The translations under genes were made by a program, and so were the position numbers. A stretch of 64,000 nt of DNA from Chlorobiota bacterium (GTDB lineage: Bacteria; Bacteroidota; Ignavibacteria; OLB7), in contig CP065014.1 of the NCBI GenBank assembly GCA_016700335.1, positions 1 to 64,000 of the forward strand. Reading direction: 5' to 3'. Below, piece by piece: positions 50,947 through 59,738 of the stretch. The notes under the pieces are model-generated. The model did no database searches. It was not told the origin of the DNA and worked only from the letters and a program-made list of their open reading frames with translations. Position 1 is the first letter of the stretch. Every line of letters begins with the position of its first letter.

Positions 50947-51648
50947 TTAAATTTTCAAACTCCCCATTCCTCCGTCTGCCCCAATAATTTGTCCAGTAAT
51001 CCAACTACTATTATCATTTATTAGAAAAGAAACTAAATGAGCAATTTCTTGTGCAGTTCCAATTCGTTGCAATGGGTGACGTTTGCTAGAGGCTTCTCTT
51101 TTTTCAATTGTATTTAAAAGAGAACTTGTTAAAGGTGTATCAATCAAGGATGGTGCAATAACATTTACTCTAATCTTAAATGAAGCTAATTCGGCTGCTA
51201 GACTTAATGCTAACCCCTCTATTGCAGCTTTAGAAGTAGATATTGATGAATGATAGGGTAATCCAATTTTAGCTGCTACTGAGCTGAATAAAACAATACT
51301 TGCTCCATTTGCTTTTTTTAAATTTGGTAATGCTTTTTGTATTATTGAAACAGCACCAAGTACATTTTGGTTGAAGTCTTTTAGAAAATCCTGTATGCTT
51401 AGCCTATTAAAGGGCTTTAGATTTATTGAACCAGGACAATAAATCAAGGCATCTATTTGTTCTGGCAAGTCAATTAGTATATCTAAACTATCCTTGGTAA
51501 TATCCAACTTATAAAAATGAGTATTCAAATCTTCTAATTCAACAGTAGAATTTCGAGAAATTGTTACCAGATTATTCCCATTATTTAACAGTTGTGCTGT
51601 TTTCAGTCCGATACCTTTTCCAGCACCAACAATTATTATATTTTTCAA
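50947..51648 (-). CDS. Short-chain dehydrogenase/reductase
   Basis: A 233-residue classical SDR. Cofactor motif MKNIIIVGAGKGIGLKTAQL (GxGKGIG). The catalytic region ASIVLFSSVAAKIGLPYHSS has the Ser (SSVAA) and then Tyr...Lys in YHSSISTSKAAIEGLA (Tyr with Lys four residues on is displaced to YHSSISTSK). It also has INVIAPSLIDTPL and the C-terminal SSWITGQIIGADGGMGSL. It reduces or oxidises a carbonyl/alcohol with NAD(P)(H); substrate unknown. Probably co-transcribed with the downstream SDR/DUF2867 gene. Confidence 0.9.
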   Translation of the reverse strand: MKNIIIVGAGKGIGLKTAQLLNNGNNLVTISRNSTVELEDLNTHFYKLDITKDSLDILIDLPEQIDALIYCPGSINLKPFNRLSIQDFLKDFNQNVLGAVSIIQKALPNLKKANGASIVLFSSVAAKIGLPYHSSISTSKAAIEGLALSLAAELASFKIRVNVIAPSLIDTPLTSSLLNTIEKREASSKRHPLQRIGTAQEIAHLVSFLINDNSSWITGQIIGADGGMGSLKI

Positions 51649-52355
51649 TTGTTTATAATATTATTAGTTCATAATATAGCTATGACTAAATTCTCATAGT
51701 TTAAGTTATAAAACTAGTTATAACTTTACTTCTATTAAAGCAAAAAAATTGGATGTGTCATTGAGTAAGAAATACATACTCATAATGATTACAATTTATT
51801 TTTTTGTTCATAATTTTCAATTATATTACCAAAGCATCCAATCTCAAAATCTGTCAAAAAAATAATGAATCACAAAATTCCTTGTTGATATAATTGATAA
51901 AGTCGTAGATGTAGCAGAATTAGTTGAGTTCAAACCTATTGGTGGTTTAATAAACCAATTTACTGAGTATATAATTGGGATTGTATTAAATCAATATCAG
52001 ATTACTGGATAGGGTTGTAAATTTAGTTTTGAATCAGAATAGGCTTGCTGTAATTGTAAAAATAACTTACTATTTAATTTTATGACATTTGATTTGCAAA
52101 CTTTGCATTCATATTATCAATGATAAAGATCTGTTCCAATTAATTAGTAATTACTCTTGGTCTTACTTTATAATTTGTAACTCTTTAGTTATTTCTAACC
52201 AAAATATTTGTGGACTACAGATTTGTTAATGTGCAAGTTTCATAGGATTTAAACCACAATCAACCTAATTGAAATTTTTACACTAAAGAATAATAAATAT
52301 AAAATAACAATAATTACTTTTATTCTCAAAAACCTATTTTGCAAACCATATAACA
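51649..52355. other. Intergenic region with one short open remnant
   Basis: About 700 AT-rich bases. A plus-strand frame at 51872-52012 reads FLVDIIDKVVDVAELVEFKP, then IGGLINQFTEYIIGIVLNQY, and stops. It has no start and I do not recognise it; it may be a gene remnant. Nothing else is supported. Confidence 0.3.
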
Positions 52356-52775
52356 TCAATCTTTTAAGTTGAATGACACAAATTTGTAAGTATAATCTTT
52401 AATCAAATTTCTTACAGACTTAAACTCTTCTAAAATTTCTGATTCAGTTCCAATAAATTTGGCAGGATCTGGAAAGTTGTAATGAAATTTTTTAGCATTT
52501 GAAGGGAAGAAAGGGCAGTGTTCTTTTGCGTTGTCACATACAGTTATTACAAAGTCAAAATCAATATTATTATATTCATCAAAATTGTTAGATGTTTGAT
52601 TAGAAATGTCAATTCCATCTTCTTTCATTGTAGCAATGGCTTTTGGATTTACTCCATGAGTTTCAATACCTGCACTAAAAATTTCAGCCGTGCCTTCGGC
52701 AAATTTTCTTAGATAACCTTCAGCAATTTGGCTTCTACAGCTGTTACCAGTACAGAGAACTAATACCTTTTTCAT
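52356..52775 (-). CDS. arsC: Arsenate reductase, thioredoxin-coupled type
   Basis: A 139-residue low-molecular-weight phosphatase-fold ArsC. The CX5R anion-binding loop is VLCTGNSCRSQIAEGYLRKF (C8, C13, R14). The redox cysteines are in VITVCDNAKEHCPFFPS (C80, C87). Triad spacing C8-C80-C87 matches the pI258-type enzyme (10-82-89). The catalytic Asp lies in FPDPAKF. It reduces arsenate to arsenite with electrons from thioredoxin. Third gene of the ars operon. No arsenite pump is next to it. Confidence 0.93.
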   Translation of the reverse strand: MKKVLVLCTGNSCRSQIAEGYLRKFAEGTAEIFSAGIETHGVNPKAIATMKEDGIDISNQTSNNFDEYNNIDFDFVITVCDNAKEHCPFFPSNAKKFHYNFPDPAKFIGTESEILEEFKSVRNLIKDYTYKFVSFNLKD

Positions 52776-52908
52776 TACATTTTAAATTGGAAAAAATTGA
52801 TAATTACATAGAATTTAGAGCAAATTATTAATAAAATATATTTATCAAAAAAATTGAAACCTATACCATAATGGGTTAAAAGTTTTAAATTATTAGAATT
52901 GTTTTAAA

Positions 52909-53379
52909 TTAACAACAACCACCTCCTGGAGTACAACAAGAAGTTTCATTTTCTAACTTTGAAAAAATAATTTTCTCCTTAGCAGGTGTAACACCACAAT
53001 TGTCCTTAGCCAAACAGTCGGTTTGTTTTGCAACTAACACAAAATTATTGTTTTTAAAAGCTAAATTGTATTTCCCAATTGTTTCTGATTGGTATTCAAC
53101 TTCAATTTCAATATCTCCAATTCCTAATTTCTGTTCAGACAAAGAAATAATGTTTAATAGCTTCTTAGGTTTTAGCCTATGGTCAGTATCGCTTGCATTC
53201 CAAAGTTGAAAGTTTGCAACTTTTTCCAAACGTTCAGTTCCGCCACAATCTATGAAATGTTTAGTGATTAGCCCAACTTCTGTTACATGAAAATGCTCTG
53301 GAACATAGTCTCCAGCAGGAAGTTGGAAGTTAACTGTATCTAAAGTCTCAAGATGTTTTTTGATTTCTGATATTTTCAT
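52909..53379 (-). CDS. DUF6428 family protein with Cys-rich tail
   Basis: A 156-residue protein from ATG 53379 (MKISEIKKHLETLDTVNFQL); the longer frame from 53424 is less likely. Blocks: PAGDYVPEHFHVTEVGLITK, HFIDCGGTERLEKVANFQLW and KLGIGDIEIEVEYQSETIGK. The C-terminus is SKLENETSCCTPGGGCC, four Cys in two CC pairs, and CLAKDNCG lies upstream; together they could bind As(III) or a metal. DUF6428 is regularly found between arsR and arsC in Bacteroidota. Its biochemical role is unknown. Confidence 0.85.
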   Translation of the reverse strand: MKISEIKKHLETLDTVNFQLPAGDYVPEHFHVTEVGLITKHFIDCGGTERLEKVANFQLWNASDTDHRLKPKKLLNIISLSEQKLGIGDIEIEVEYQSETIGKYNLAFKNNNFVLVAKQTDCLAKDNCGVTPAKEKIIFSKLENETSCCTPGGGCC

Positions 53380-53395
53380 GTTTATATAATTAGAG

Positions 53396-53728
53396 TTAAC
53401 AACAATTTGATTTTTTCTTTTCAATTTTGGTCGAAATTTTTGTGAAATAATTTTTTAAAATATCTAATGCAGTTTCGTCTATGCAATAACAAATTGAATT
53501 TCCTTCAACATTACCTTTTATAAATCCTGCATTTTTGAGCTCTTTTAGATGTTGAGAAATTGTTGGCTGAGCCAAAGGCAATTCATATACAATGTCACTA
53601 CAAATGCAAGTATTCACTTTCAATAAATAATCCATTATTGCAATTCTTGCAGGGTGGCCTAATGCTTTCGCTAGTATCGCCAGCTTATTTTGTCTAACTG
53701 TAAAGTTCTCTGTTTTGGTAGCTCCCAT
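53396..53728 (-). CDS. arsR: ArsR-family transcriptional repressor
   Basis: A 110-residue winged-helix regulator. The ArsR DNA-binding core is KLAILAKALGHPARIAIMDY, then LAQPTISQHLKELKNAGFIK (recognition helix) and GNVEGNSICYCIDE. The metalloid-binding cysteines are in VNTCICSDIVYEL (C41, C43), and a second CC pair closes the protein (KKKSNCC). Arsenite binding would release it from its operator. It is the first gene of the operon arsR-DUF6428-arsC (17 bases between the first two genes). The 53,729-54,100 upstream stretch presumably holds the promoter, but no operator palindrome is clear. Confidence 0.92.
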   Translation of the reverse strand: MGATKTENFTVRQNKLAILAKALGHPARIAIMDYLLKVNTCICSDIVYELPLAQPTISQHLKELKNAGFIKGNVEGNSICYCIDETALDILKNYFTKISTKIEKKKSNCC

Positions 53729-54107
53729 TATCTTTTTTAATTATATCATTGCAATAATACGATAAAGATTTAAAATAAACAACTTATTCCTAAAATAGTT
53801 TAGTGTTATTTATGATTTTGTATTTATAAAGTGTTTTAACTGTGTGATAACTTAAATGATTATATTTACTTCAACTTATTTTGTGCTATAGATATAAATA
53901 TATTTCCAGTAAAATATCAATTTAATGTTTTCATTTGAGTAGAAAATTGTAAACATATATTCCTTTATTTCTATTAGAAAATAATATTAAAAGACTTTAT
54001 AAATCCAACTGAATTATTCTAATTGTTGTAATTAAATAAAGAAATCAAAACCTATTTAGGACTTTATGGAAAATTGTTTTTTGGGTAGCTTTAGGAGTTT
54101 GCCTTTG

Positions 54108-54140
54108 TTTCGGTGATTTCGACAAGCTCAATCACCGAAA
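54108..54140. repeat. Palindromic repeat 1 (REP-like)
   Basis: TTTCGGTGATT (54108-54118) and AATCACCGAAA (54130-54140) form an 11-base perfect stem around the loop TCGACAAGCTC. A half copy (TCAATCACCGAAACAG) lies at about 54187-54203. The stretch 53,729-54,378 has no gene. Confidence 0.85.
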
Positions 54141-54266
54141 TAGCTGGAACAGGTGAAATAGAATATGCTGTGATTAAGAGAAGTTCAATCACCGAAACAG
54201 TTGAAATAGCAAAAAAAGCATTAGTATGAGCAAGAAGGAATCATTAATATGATAATGAAGAAGCTA

Positions 54267-54291
54267 GTTGGTTGAGCTTGTCGAAACCAAC
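54267..54291. repeat. Palindromic repeat 2 (REP-like)
   Basis: GTTGGTT (54267-54273) and AACCAAC (54285-54291) flank GAGCTTGTCGA, the reverse complement of the loop of palindrome 1. The shared loop in opposite orientation and different stems suggest a family of dispersed palindromes. Confidence 0.8.
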
Positions 54292-54378
54292 TTGGTTACA
54301 ATTTTATCATCAACTCATAAAGGGTATTTAGTTTTGCATTAAGATAAAAAACAATTTAGATAAATTTTTCAAATTCAT

Positions 54379-55635
54379 TTATTTATTCACTTTTTCGGAA
54401 CTCGTTAACATTTTTACAGAAAATCCACCAATAATTAACATAACAGTTCCCATTATTACCCATAACCAAATTTTATTTTTAAACAATGGTTCTATCTTAC
54501 TCTCTGAGAAATTAGAGGTATTTTCTTCATTACCTAAAGATAATTCTTTAAGAAGACTTGGAATTTTATCTTGAAAGTTTTGAATATCATAATTTGATTC
54601 AGGAGCATTATTATTACCATAATACAAGAAATAATTACCTGGTTTAGTTATCCTAACTTGAAGTTCATAGGTGTGCCCCTTTACAATTGATCCAGATATT
54701 GATAGTGGTTCATTGTTTCCATTCTCAATTGTTAATCTTAAGTTATCTGTTACAACATCTCCAATCAAAAATCCATTTGTATCAATAGAACTTAAAACTC
54801 CATTATGAAGAACCGTATAATTTTTTATCCAACCTTTTTCAAGTTTGGTGCTATCAGAAAGATAATCAATAGTAATATTCCTATAGAAATCAAATTTATT
54901 ATTTACGTTAATTTTTATAAAGGCAATAGAAACTTTATTAGCTAACTGTATATCAACAGTAGTATTCTTTTTACTTAAATCATTACTTGTTATAGTTTTA
55001 ATGTTAGGGTACAATCTGTAATTATGAATTTGCTTCTGTTCAATTGTGATATCTGCAGATGTTAAAATTGGCTTGGTCTTTGATGGAATAGTTAACTTAA
55101 AAAATTTGTACTTTGAATCAGGAAAATGTAATGTTGTAAATGAATAATCTGTCATAGAATTTTTTATTGAAACAATTCTATAACTATCTAATATGCTAAA
55201 CCATTGTTGTTGATTTTGGCTGCCTTCAAGTGACAAAAGTCTATCAAAATTACTTTCATCGAAATGGAGATTTATACAATTTATTTCAGTTTCAGTGATA
55301 AATGAGAAAGTATAACAATATCCTTTATCATTATGAGATTCATTAATTATCTTAAATGGTAGGCTTTTAGAAACTGAACCTTCAGCGTTTTTAGTTAATA
55401 AATACGGGGCTTCTATTGTATCTCCATTAGCAGAAAAACCAATTATTCTTAAATCAGAAAAATCAGATGAAATTTTAGAATACATGTCATCTGAGATAAT
55501 AATTTTATGCCAAGTATCAGTAATTCCAGTTACTTCACGTCTAAAATTGTATCCTTTAGTTTGAGCTATATTATTTGAAATGTTAATCAAAAATATAATT
55601 GATAAGTAGAAAAATAATCTAGAATTAATTGTCAT
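54379..55635 (-). CDS. DUF3999-like secreted protein with C-terminal membrane anchor
   Basis: A 418-residue protein: signal peptide (residues 7-24, LFFYLSIIFLINISNNIAQT), then YNFRREVTGITDTWHKIIIS, SSDFSDLRIIGFSANGDTIE and APYLLTKNAEGSVSK, which follow the DUF3999 pattern (first strand, then ...DLRV...G..VPY.L). A discoidin-like region is at about 110-200 (RLLSLEGSQNQQQWFSI, YKFFKLTIPSK). A C-terminal membrane helix spans about 388-410 (IWLWVIMGTVMLIIGGFSVK). It is probably anchored in the inner membrane facing the periplasm. Function unknown. It is divergent from the M16 peptidase gene. Confidence 0.7.
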   Translation of the reverse strand: MTINSRLFFYLSIIFLINISNNIAQTKGYNFRREVTGITDTWHKIIISDDMYSKISSDFSDLRIIGFSANGDTIEAPYLLTKNAEGSVSKSLPFKIINESHNDKGYCYTFSFITETEINCINLHFDESNFDRLLSLEGSQNQQQWFSILDSYRIVSIKNSMTDYSFTTLHFPDSKYKFFKLTIPSKTKPILTSADITIEQKQIHNYRLYPNIKTITSNDLSKKNTTVDIQLANKVSIAFIKINVNNKFDFYRNITIDYLSDSTKLEKGWIKNYTVLHNGVLSSIDTNGFLIGDVVTDNLRLTIENGNNEPLSISGSIVKGHTYELQVRITKPGNYFLYYGNNNAPESNYDIQNFQDKIPSLLKELSLGNEENTSNFSESKIEPLFKNKIWLWVIMGTVMLIIGGFSVKMLTSSEKVNK

Positions 55636-55783
55636 AATTTTTCGATAAAGATAAATAAAAAAAAGTGAGTAATTTTAAAATGGAAAATATAAAACTATTT
55701 AAGAACATAAAATTATAGAAAATCATAATTTTGTGTTTTGATAATAGTTTTTCAAAAAATATATTTAAAGCTAATTTTTTAAT

Positions 55784-57175
55784 ATGATTAACCCAAAACA
55801 GAATTTTAAGTTTACAAATAACAGGTTTTACCTTATAAGTTGGGGGATTTTTTTTAATGTGATAATATGTATATCACAAACAACTCAACAACCATTCAAA
55901 TATTTCTCTCTTGAAAACGGGCTTGATGTTATGGTTGTTGAAAATCATCTTGTACCAGTAGCTACAATTATGCTTGCTGTAAGGAATGGTTCATTCACTG
56001 AAGGTCCTGAATATGCAGGTTTATCTCATTTATATGAGCATATGTTTTTTAAGGGAAATGATAAATATTCTACAGCACAAAAATTTGGTCAAGCTTTAAG
56101 CAATATGGGGGCTTTGTACAATGCTGTTACACGTGAAGAAGTTGTATACTATTATTTTTCACTTCCTGCAGAAAACATTGAGCGAGGTATGGAAACAATG
56201 TCAAACACAGTTCAAACACCATTGTTTGATCAAGGCGAACTCTCGCAAGAAATTGAAGTAGTCTTGGGTGAATTCGATAGACATGAATCAAATCCATTTT
56301 TCCCATTTAATAGAGTTATGGATTCTGTAATGTGGGGTGATTGTGTAACTCGAAAACAAGCATTGGGTCAGCGACCTGTAATCAAATCTGCAACAACTCA
56401 GAAGATGAAAAATATTCAAAAAAAATATTATATTCCAAACAATTCATTATTAGTTGTTGGAGGTGATATTGATTCAGCAACAATCTCTAATTATGTAAAC
56501 AAATATTTTAACTCTTGGAAAAGAGGACCAAATCCATTTGAGAAAAATATTCCTCCACGTGCAAAGCCAATAAAAGAAAATAAATTAATTACAGTTGAAG
56601 CTCCAGTAACCGAAGCACTAGTGAATTATCAATGGCATGGGCCATCGATAGGAATTGATAATGCTGCAACATATGCAGCTGATGTGTTTATATTTATTCT
56701 ACAACAACCAAATTCAAGATTCCAAAGAAAATTAGTTGAATCTGGAATTGCTCAATCAGCAGGGATAAGCTATTATACCCAAAGATATGTAGGTCCAATA
56801 GCAGTTCAAATGTCAACAAGTCCAGAAAAAATAGTTACAGCTAATAAAATATTATGGGATGAAATTCAAGCATTTGATTCGCCAGATTACTTTACAGATG
56901 AAGAGTTAGAAATTTCTAAATCTACATTACAGCATAGAGAGATTTTTGAGAGAGAAGAAACCTCCGATTGGTTAAGTACACCATCATTTTGGTGGAGTAC
57001 TACTGGAATAGAATATTATAAAGGTTATTTAGATAATCTTGGCAAGGTAAAGAGAGAAGACATTCAGAAATATATTCGAGATTATATAAAAGGCAAAAAT
57101 TATATTCTAGGAATTTCTACAAATGCACAAGCTTTGCAAAAACTAAATTTAAAACAAGAGATTATAGTTAAATAA
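55784..57175 (+). CDS. M16 family zinc metallopeptidase
   Basis: A 463-residue pitrilysin/processing-peptidase-type protein with an N-terminal signal anchor (residues 17-31). The inverted zinc motif HxxEH is in GLSHLYEHMFFKGNDKYSTA, and the third ligand Glu is in EIEVVLGEFDRHES about 75 residues on. The substrate-binding Arg/Tyr region of the second domain is QPNSRFQRKLVESGIAQSAG. One polypeptide has both homologous halves at about 450 residues, so it probably works as a dimer like bacterial PqqL/YmxG types. It likely degrades peptides in the periplasm. It lies upstream of the lipoprotein gene (68 bases). Confidence 0.9.
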   Translation: MINPKQNFKFTNNRFYLISWGIFFNVIICISQTTQQPFKYFSLENGLDVMVVENHLVPVATIMLAVRNGSFTEGPEYAGLSHLYEHMFFKGNDKYSTAQKFGQALSNMGALYNAVTREEVVYYYFSLPAENIERGMETMSNTVQTPLFDQGELSQEIEVVLGEFDRHESNPFFPFNRVMDSVMWGDCVTRKQALGQRPVIKSATTQKMKNIQKKYYIPNNSLLVVGGDIDSATISNYVNKYFNSWKRGPNPFEKNIPPRAKPIKENKLITVEAPVTEALVNYQWHGPSIGIDNAATYAADVFIFILQQPNSRFQRKLVESGIAQSAGISYYTQRYVGPIAVQMSTSPEKIVTANKILWDEIQAFDSPDYFTDEELEISKSTLQHREIFEREETSDWLSTPSFWWSTTGIEYYKGYLDNLGKVKREDIQKYIRDYIKGKNYILGISTNAQALQKLNLKQEIIVK

Positions 57176-57243
57176 ATATTTAAAGTTGAACTAAAAAGCA
57201 AAGTTTTTTTAATAGATTTTATTTGAATAGTACCATAATTTAT

Positions 57244-59025
57244 ATGAGAAGTAGATTTGCAATTTTAATTTTTGTGATAAATATATTTTTATTTTCATGT
57301 AAAACTGAAGAGAAAAATACTACAGATAATCAACCGTTAATACCAATATCTGAAATCGATACAACTGGGGCTAACACATCGGAATTATCTGATATAGATT
57401 CAAATCTTATAAATTCATCATTTATAAAAGATGAGCTTAAAAGGATAAAAGTTGGAATTTCCAATAAAATCCCAATAATACTTCGTACTGATGTGAATGA
57501 GAATTTGGATAGAGCTCAGAAAATTGCAATTTTAGATTCTTCTTTTCAACAATACTTATTTGAATCTAATACAAAAAAAGCTATTAGAAATGAGATTTTT
57601 GGAATTTATCCAGCAAGGCAAAGTGATTATAATATTCAAACATCAGGTCTTTGTTCAGATGGAAGTTGTTATAGAGTAGAAATGTATAATTATGGATTAA
57701 ATACAACAACTGTTGCATTAGTAAGTCTTACAGCTAATAAAGTAATAAGTTCATATTTGTTGCCTTATACTCAGCCAGATATTTCTCCAATTTTAAAACA
57801 ATTAGCTCTTAAAATAGCAGTAGAATCTAGTTTAGTGCAAAAGGCTTTAGGTTATAAAGCAGATCAAAAAGATGCAATAATGAGTGATACAAAAACTGCA
57901 TTAAATAAAACAAAATGTGAAAGATCGAGGCATTTGTGCGTTGCGCCTACTTTTGTAAAAGGAAATAAAGCATTGTGGGCAATTGTTGATTTGACTGATT
58001 TAAAATTAGTTGGAGTAAGATGGACAAATGTTGGGAACGTACCAATTGTAACTGAAAGAAAAATTCAGAATGAAAAGTTAACAGAATGTTATTGTAAAAC
58101 TGTAAATAAATTAGTAAGAAATGGTTGGGATTTGGACTATATGTTAACAAGTTCTGATGGTTTAAGAATTTCAGATGTAAAGTATAATGGTAAAGTTGTT
58201 TTCCTAAATGCAAAATTAGTTGATTGGCATGTAAGCTATTCAAACACTGATGGCTTCGGTTATAGCGATGCTGTTGGATGCCCATATTTTAGTAATGCAG
58301 CAGTTGTAGCAATTGAATCACCCAAAATTAAAACATTATTGGAATCAGGAAAGGAAGTTGGGTTTACTTTGGAGCAATTCTTTTATAGTGAAGGTTGGCC
58401 TCAACCTTGTAATTATAATTATCTACAGAGGTTTGAATTCTATAATGATGGTAGAGTAAGAGTTTCATGTGCAAGCTTGGGGCGTGGCTGTGGAAACAAT
58501 GGCACTTACCGTCCAGTTATGAGAATTGCACTCGCAGGTAATGACAATACTTTCTCTGAATGGAAGGAAAATAATTGGAGTATTTGGGATAAAGAAAAGT
58601 GGAACGAACAAAATCCTAAAACCCAATATACAACTGAAGGATATCAATACAAATATTCAGGAGTAAACGGAGGATTTTTTATTGAGCCAGGAAGGGGACA
58701 GTTTAATGATAAAGGACGCGGTGATAATGCATATACTTTTGTTACTTTATCTCATCCTGAAAAAGATGAAGGTGAATCAGATCTTGTAACTATTGGTCCT
58801 TGCTGTAATTCTGATTATCATCAAGGACCCGAGAAATTTATTGAACCTTCACCAGAAAATATTCAAAATAAAACTTTAGTATTATGGTATGTAGGTCAAA
58901 TGAAAAATGATGATACAAAAGGGAGAGAATATTGTTGGGCAGAGGCTTTTATTGATGATAAGGGGATCTATTCAACTAAATCTTATCCATGTTTTATTGG
59001 TCCAATGTTTATTCCAATAAAATGA
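57244..59025 (+). CDS. Large lipoprotein, distantly copper amine oxidase-like
   Basis: From ATG 57244 a 593-residue lipoprotein: MRSRFAILIFVINIFLFSC, with lipobox LFSC and Cys 19. The first third (to about 230) has ILDSSFQQYLFESNTKKAIR and CSDGSCYRVEMYNYGLNTTT. The later part, LVRNGWDLDYMLTSSDGLRI, SDVKYNGKVVFLNAKLVDWH and GYSDAVGC, and the block GTYRPVMRIALAG resemble the strands before the active site in copper amine oxidases. The conserved Tyr (topaquinone) and His ligands are not clearly seen, so an enzyme function is doubtful. The TTG frame upstream at 57223 is ignored. Surface or periplasmic. Confidence 0.6.
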   Translation: MRSRFAILIFVINIFLFSCKTEEKNTTDNQPLIPISEIDTTGANTSELSDIDSNLINSSFIKDELKRIKVGISNKIPIILRTDVNENLDRAQKIAILDSSFQQYLFESNTKKAIRNEIFGIYPARQSDYNIQTSGLCSDGSCYRVEMYNYGLNTTTVALVSLTANKVISSYLLPYTQPDISPILKQLALKIAVESSLVQKALGYKADQKDAIMSDTKTALNKTKCERSRHLCVAPTFVKGNKALWAIVDLTDLKLVGVRWTNVGNVPIVTERKIQNEKLTECYCKTVNKLVRNGWDLDYMLTSSDGLRISDVKYNGKVVFLNAKLVDWHVSYSNTDGFGYSDAVGCPYFSNAAVVAIESPKIKTLLESGKEVGFTLEQFFYSEGWPQPCNYNYLQRFEFYNDGRVRVSCASLGRGCGNNGTYRPVMRIALAGNDNTFSEWKENNWSIWDKEKWNEQNPKTQYTTEGYQYKYSGVNGGFFIEPGRGQFNDKGRGDNAYTFVTLSHPEKDEGESDLVTIGPCCNSDYHQGPEKFIEPSPENIQNKTLVLWYVGQMKNDDTKGREYCWAEAFIDDKGIYSTKSYPCFIGPMFIPIK

Positions 59026-59072
59026 TATGTTTGAATTGAGTTGATTTTATAAAATGAAAAAAAATATTTTTA

Positions 59073-59672
59073 ATGAAAAAAAAATTAGCAATTCCGCCAC
59101 AACTTCAAGTTTCAGAAGGAGGTGGAAGTTTTATGAATAATGCAAGGTTAGGTATGTATTTGTTTGTAGCAACTGAGTTTATGCTTTTTGCTGGAATAAT
59201 CGCAGGTTACTTTATTTTACGTACTTCTAACAATAATTTCAAAGATTATAACCCATTGCCACTTGGATTTACACCATTCAATACAGTGTTATTGGTGTTA
59301 AGCAGTGTTTCTTTATTCATTGCTCAAAAATCTATTTCCAAAAATGATATTAACCTTTTTAAAATTGCTACATATACAACTTTTATACTAGGGCTAATAT
59401 TCTTTGTACTTCAAATATTCGAATGGAAAGAGCTTCAATTAACTTCTTTTTATGCGACTGATAATAACAATAATGGAATGTTTTACCTTTTATCAGGACT
59501 TCATGGAGTGCATGTGTTTGGTGGGATTTTGATGCTTGCTCTTTTAACAATTAGAGTTTCTAGGAATTACTTCAATATTAAAAGGAAAAATTATGTTGCT
59601 GTCACAGGGATTTATTGGCATTTTGTAACTGCTTTATGGTTGCTTTTATTCTTAATACTTTTTGTAATATAA
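59073..59672 (+). CDS. coxC: Cytochrome c oxidase subunit III
   Basis: A 199-residue haem-copper oxidase subunit III with five membrane helices. Blocks: NNARLGMYLFVATEFMLFAG (with the conserved Glu in TEFMLF), IIAGYFILRTSNN, FNTVLLVLSSVSLFIAQKSI, YLLSGLHGVHVFGGILMLAL and GIYWHFVTALWLLLFLILF. It stabilises the oxidase core and supports proton uptake in the inner membrane. Subunits I and II are not in the window. ATG at 59073 is chosen; an ATG at 59054 is in another frame. Confidence 0.92.
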   Translation: MKKKLAIPPQLQVSEGGGSFMNNARLGMYLFVATEFMLFAGIIAGYFILRTSNNNFKDYNPLPLGFTPFNTVLLVLSSVSLFIAQKSISKNDINLFKIATYTTFILGLIFFVLQIFEWKELQLTSFYATDNNNNGMFYLLSGLHGVHVFGGILMLALLTIRVSRNYFNIKRKNYVAVTGIYWHFVTALWLLLFLILFVI

Positions 59673-59738
59673 ATAAATTAGAATTGGATTATATGAAAAA
59701 TTATCTAACTATTTAAAATTAAAACATAAAGCAGATTG

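Noticed and set aside
59054..59110. ATG at 59054 as the start of coxC
   Set aside because: It reads a different frame that stops soon; the subunit III sequence starts at the ATG at 59073.
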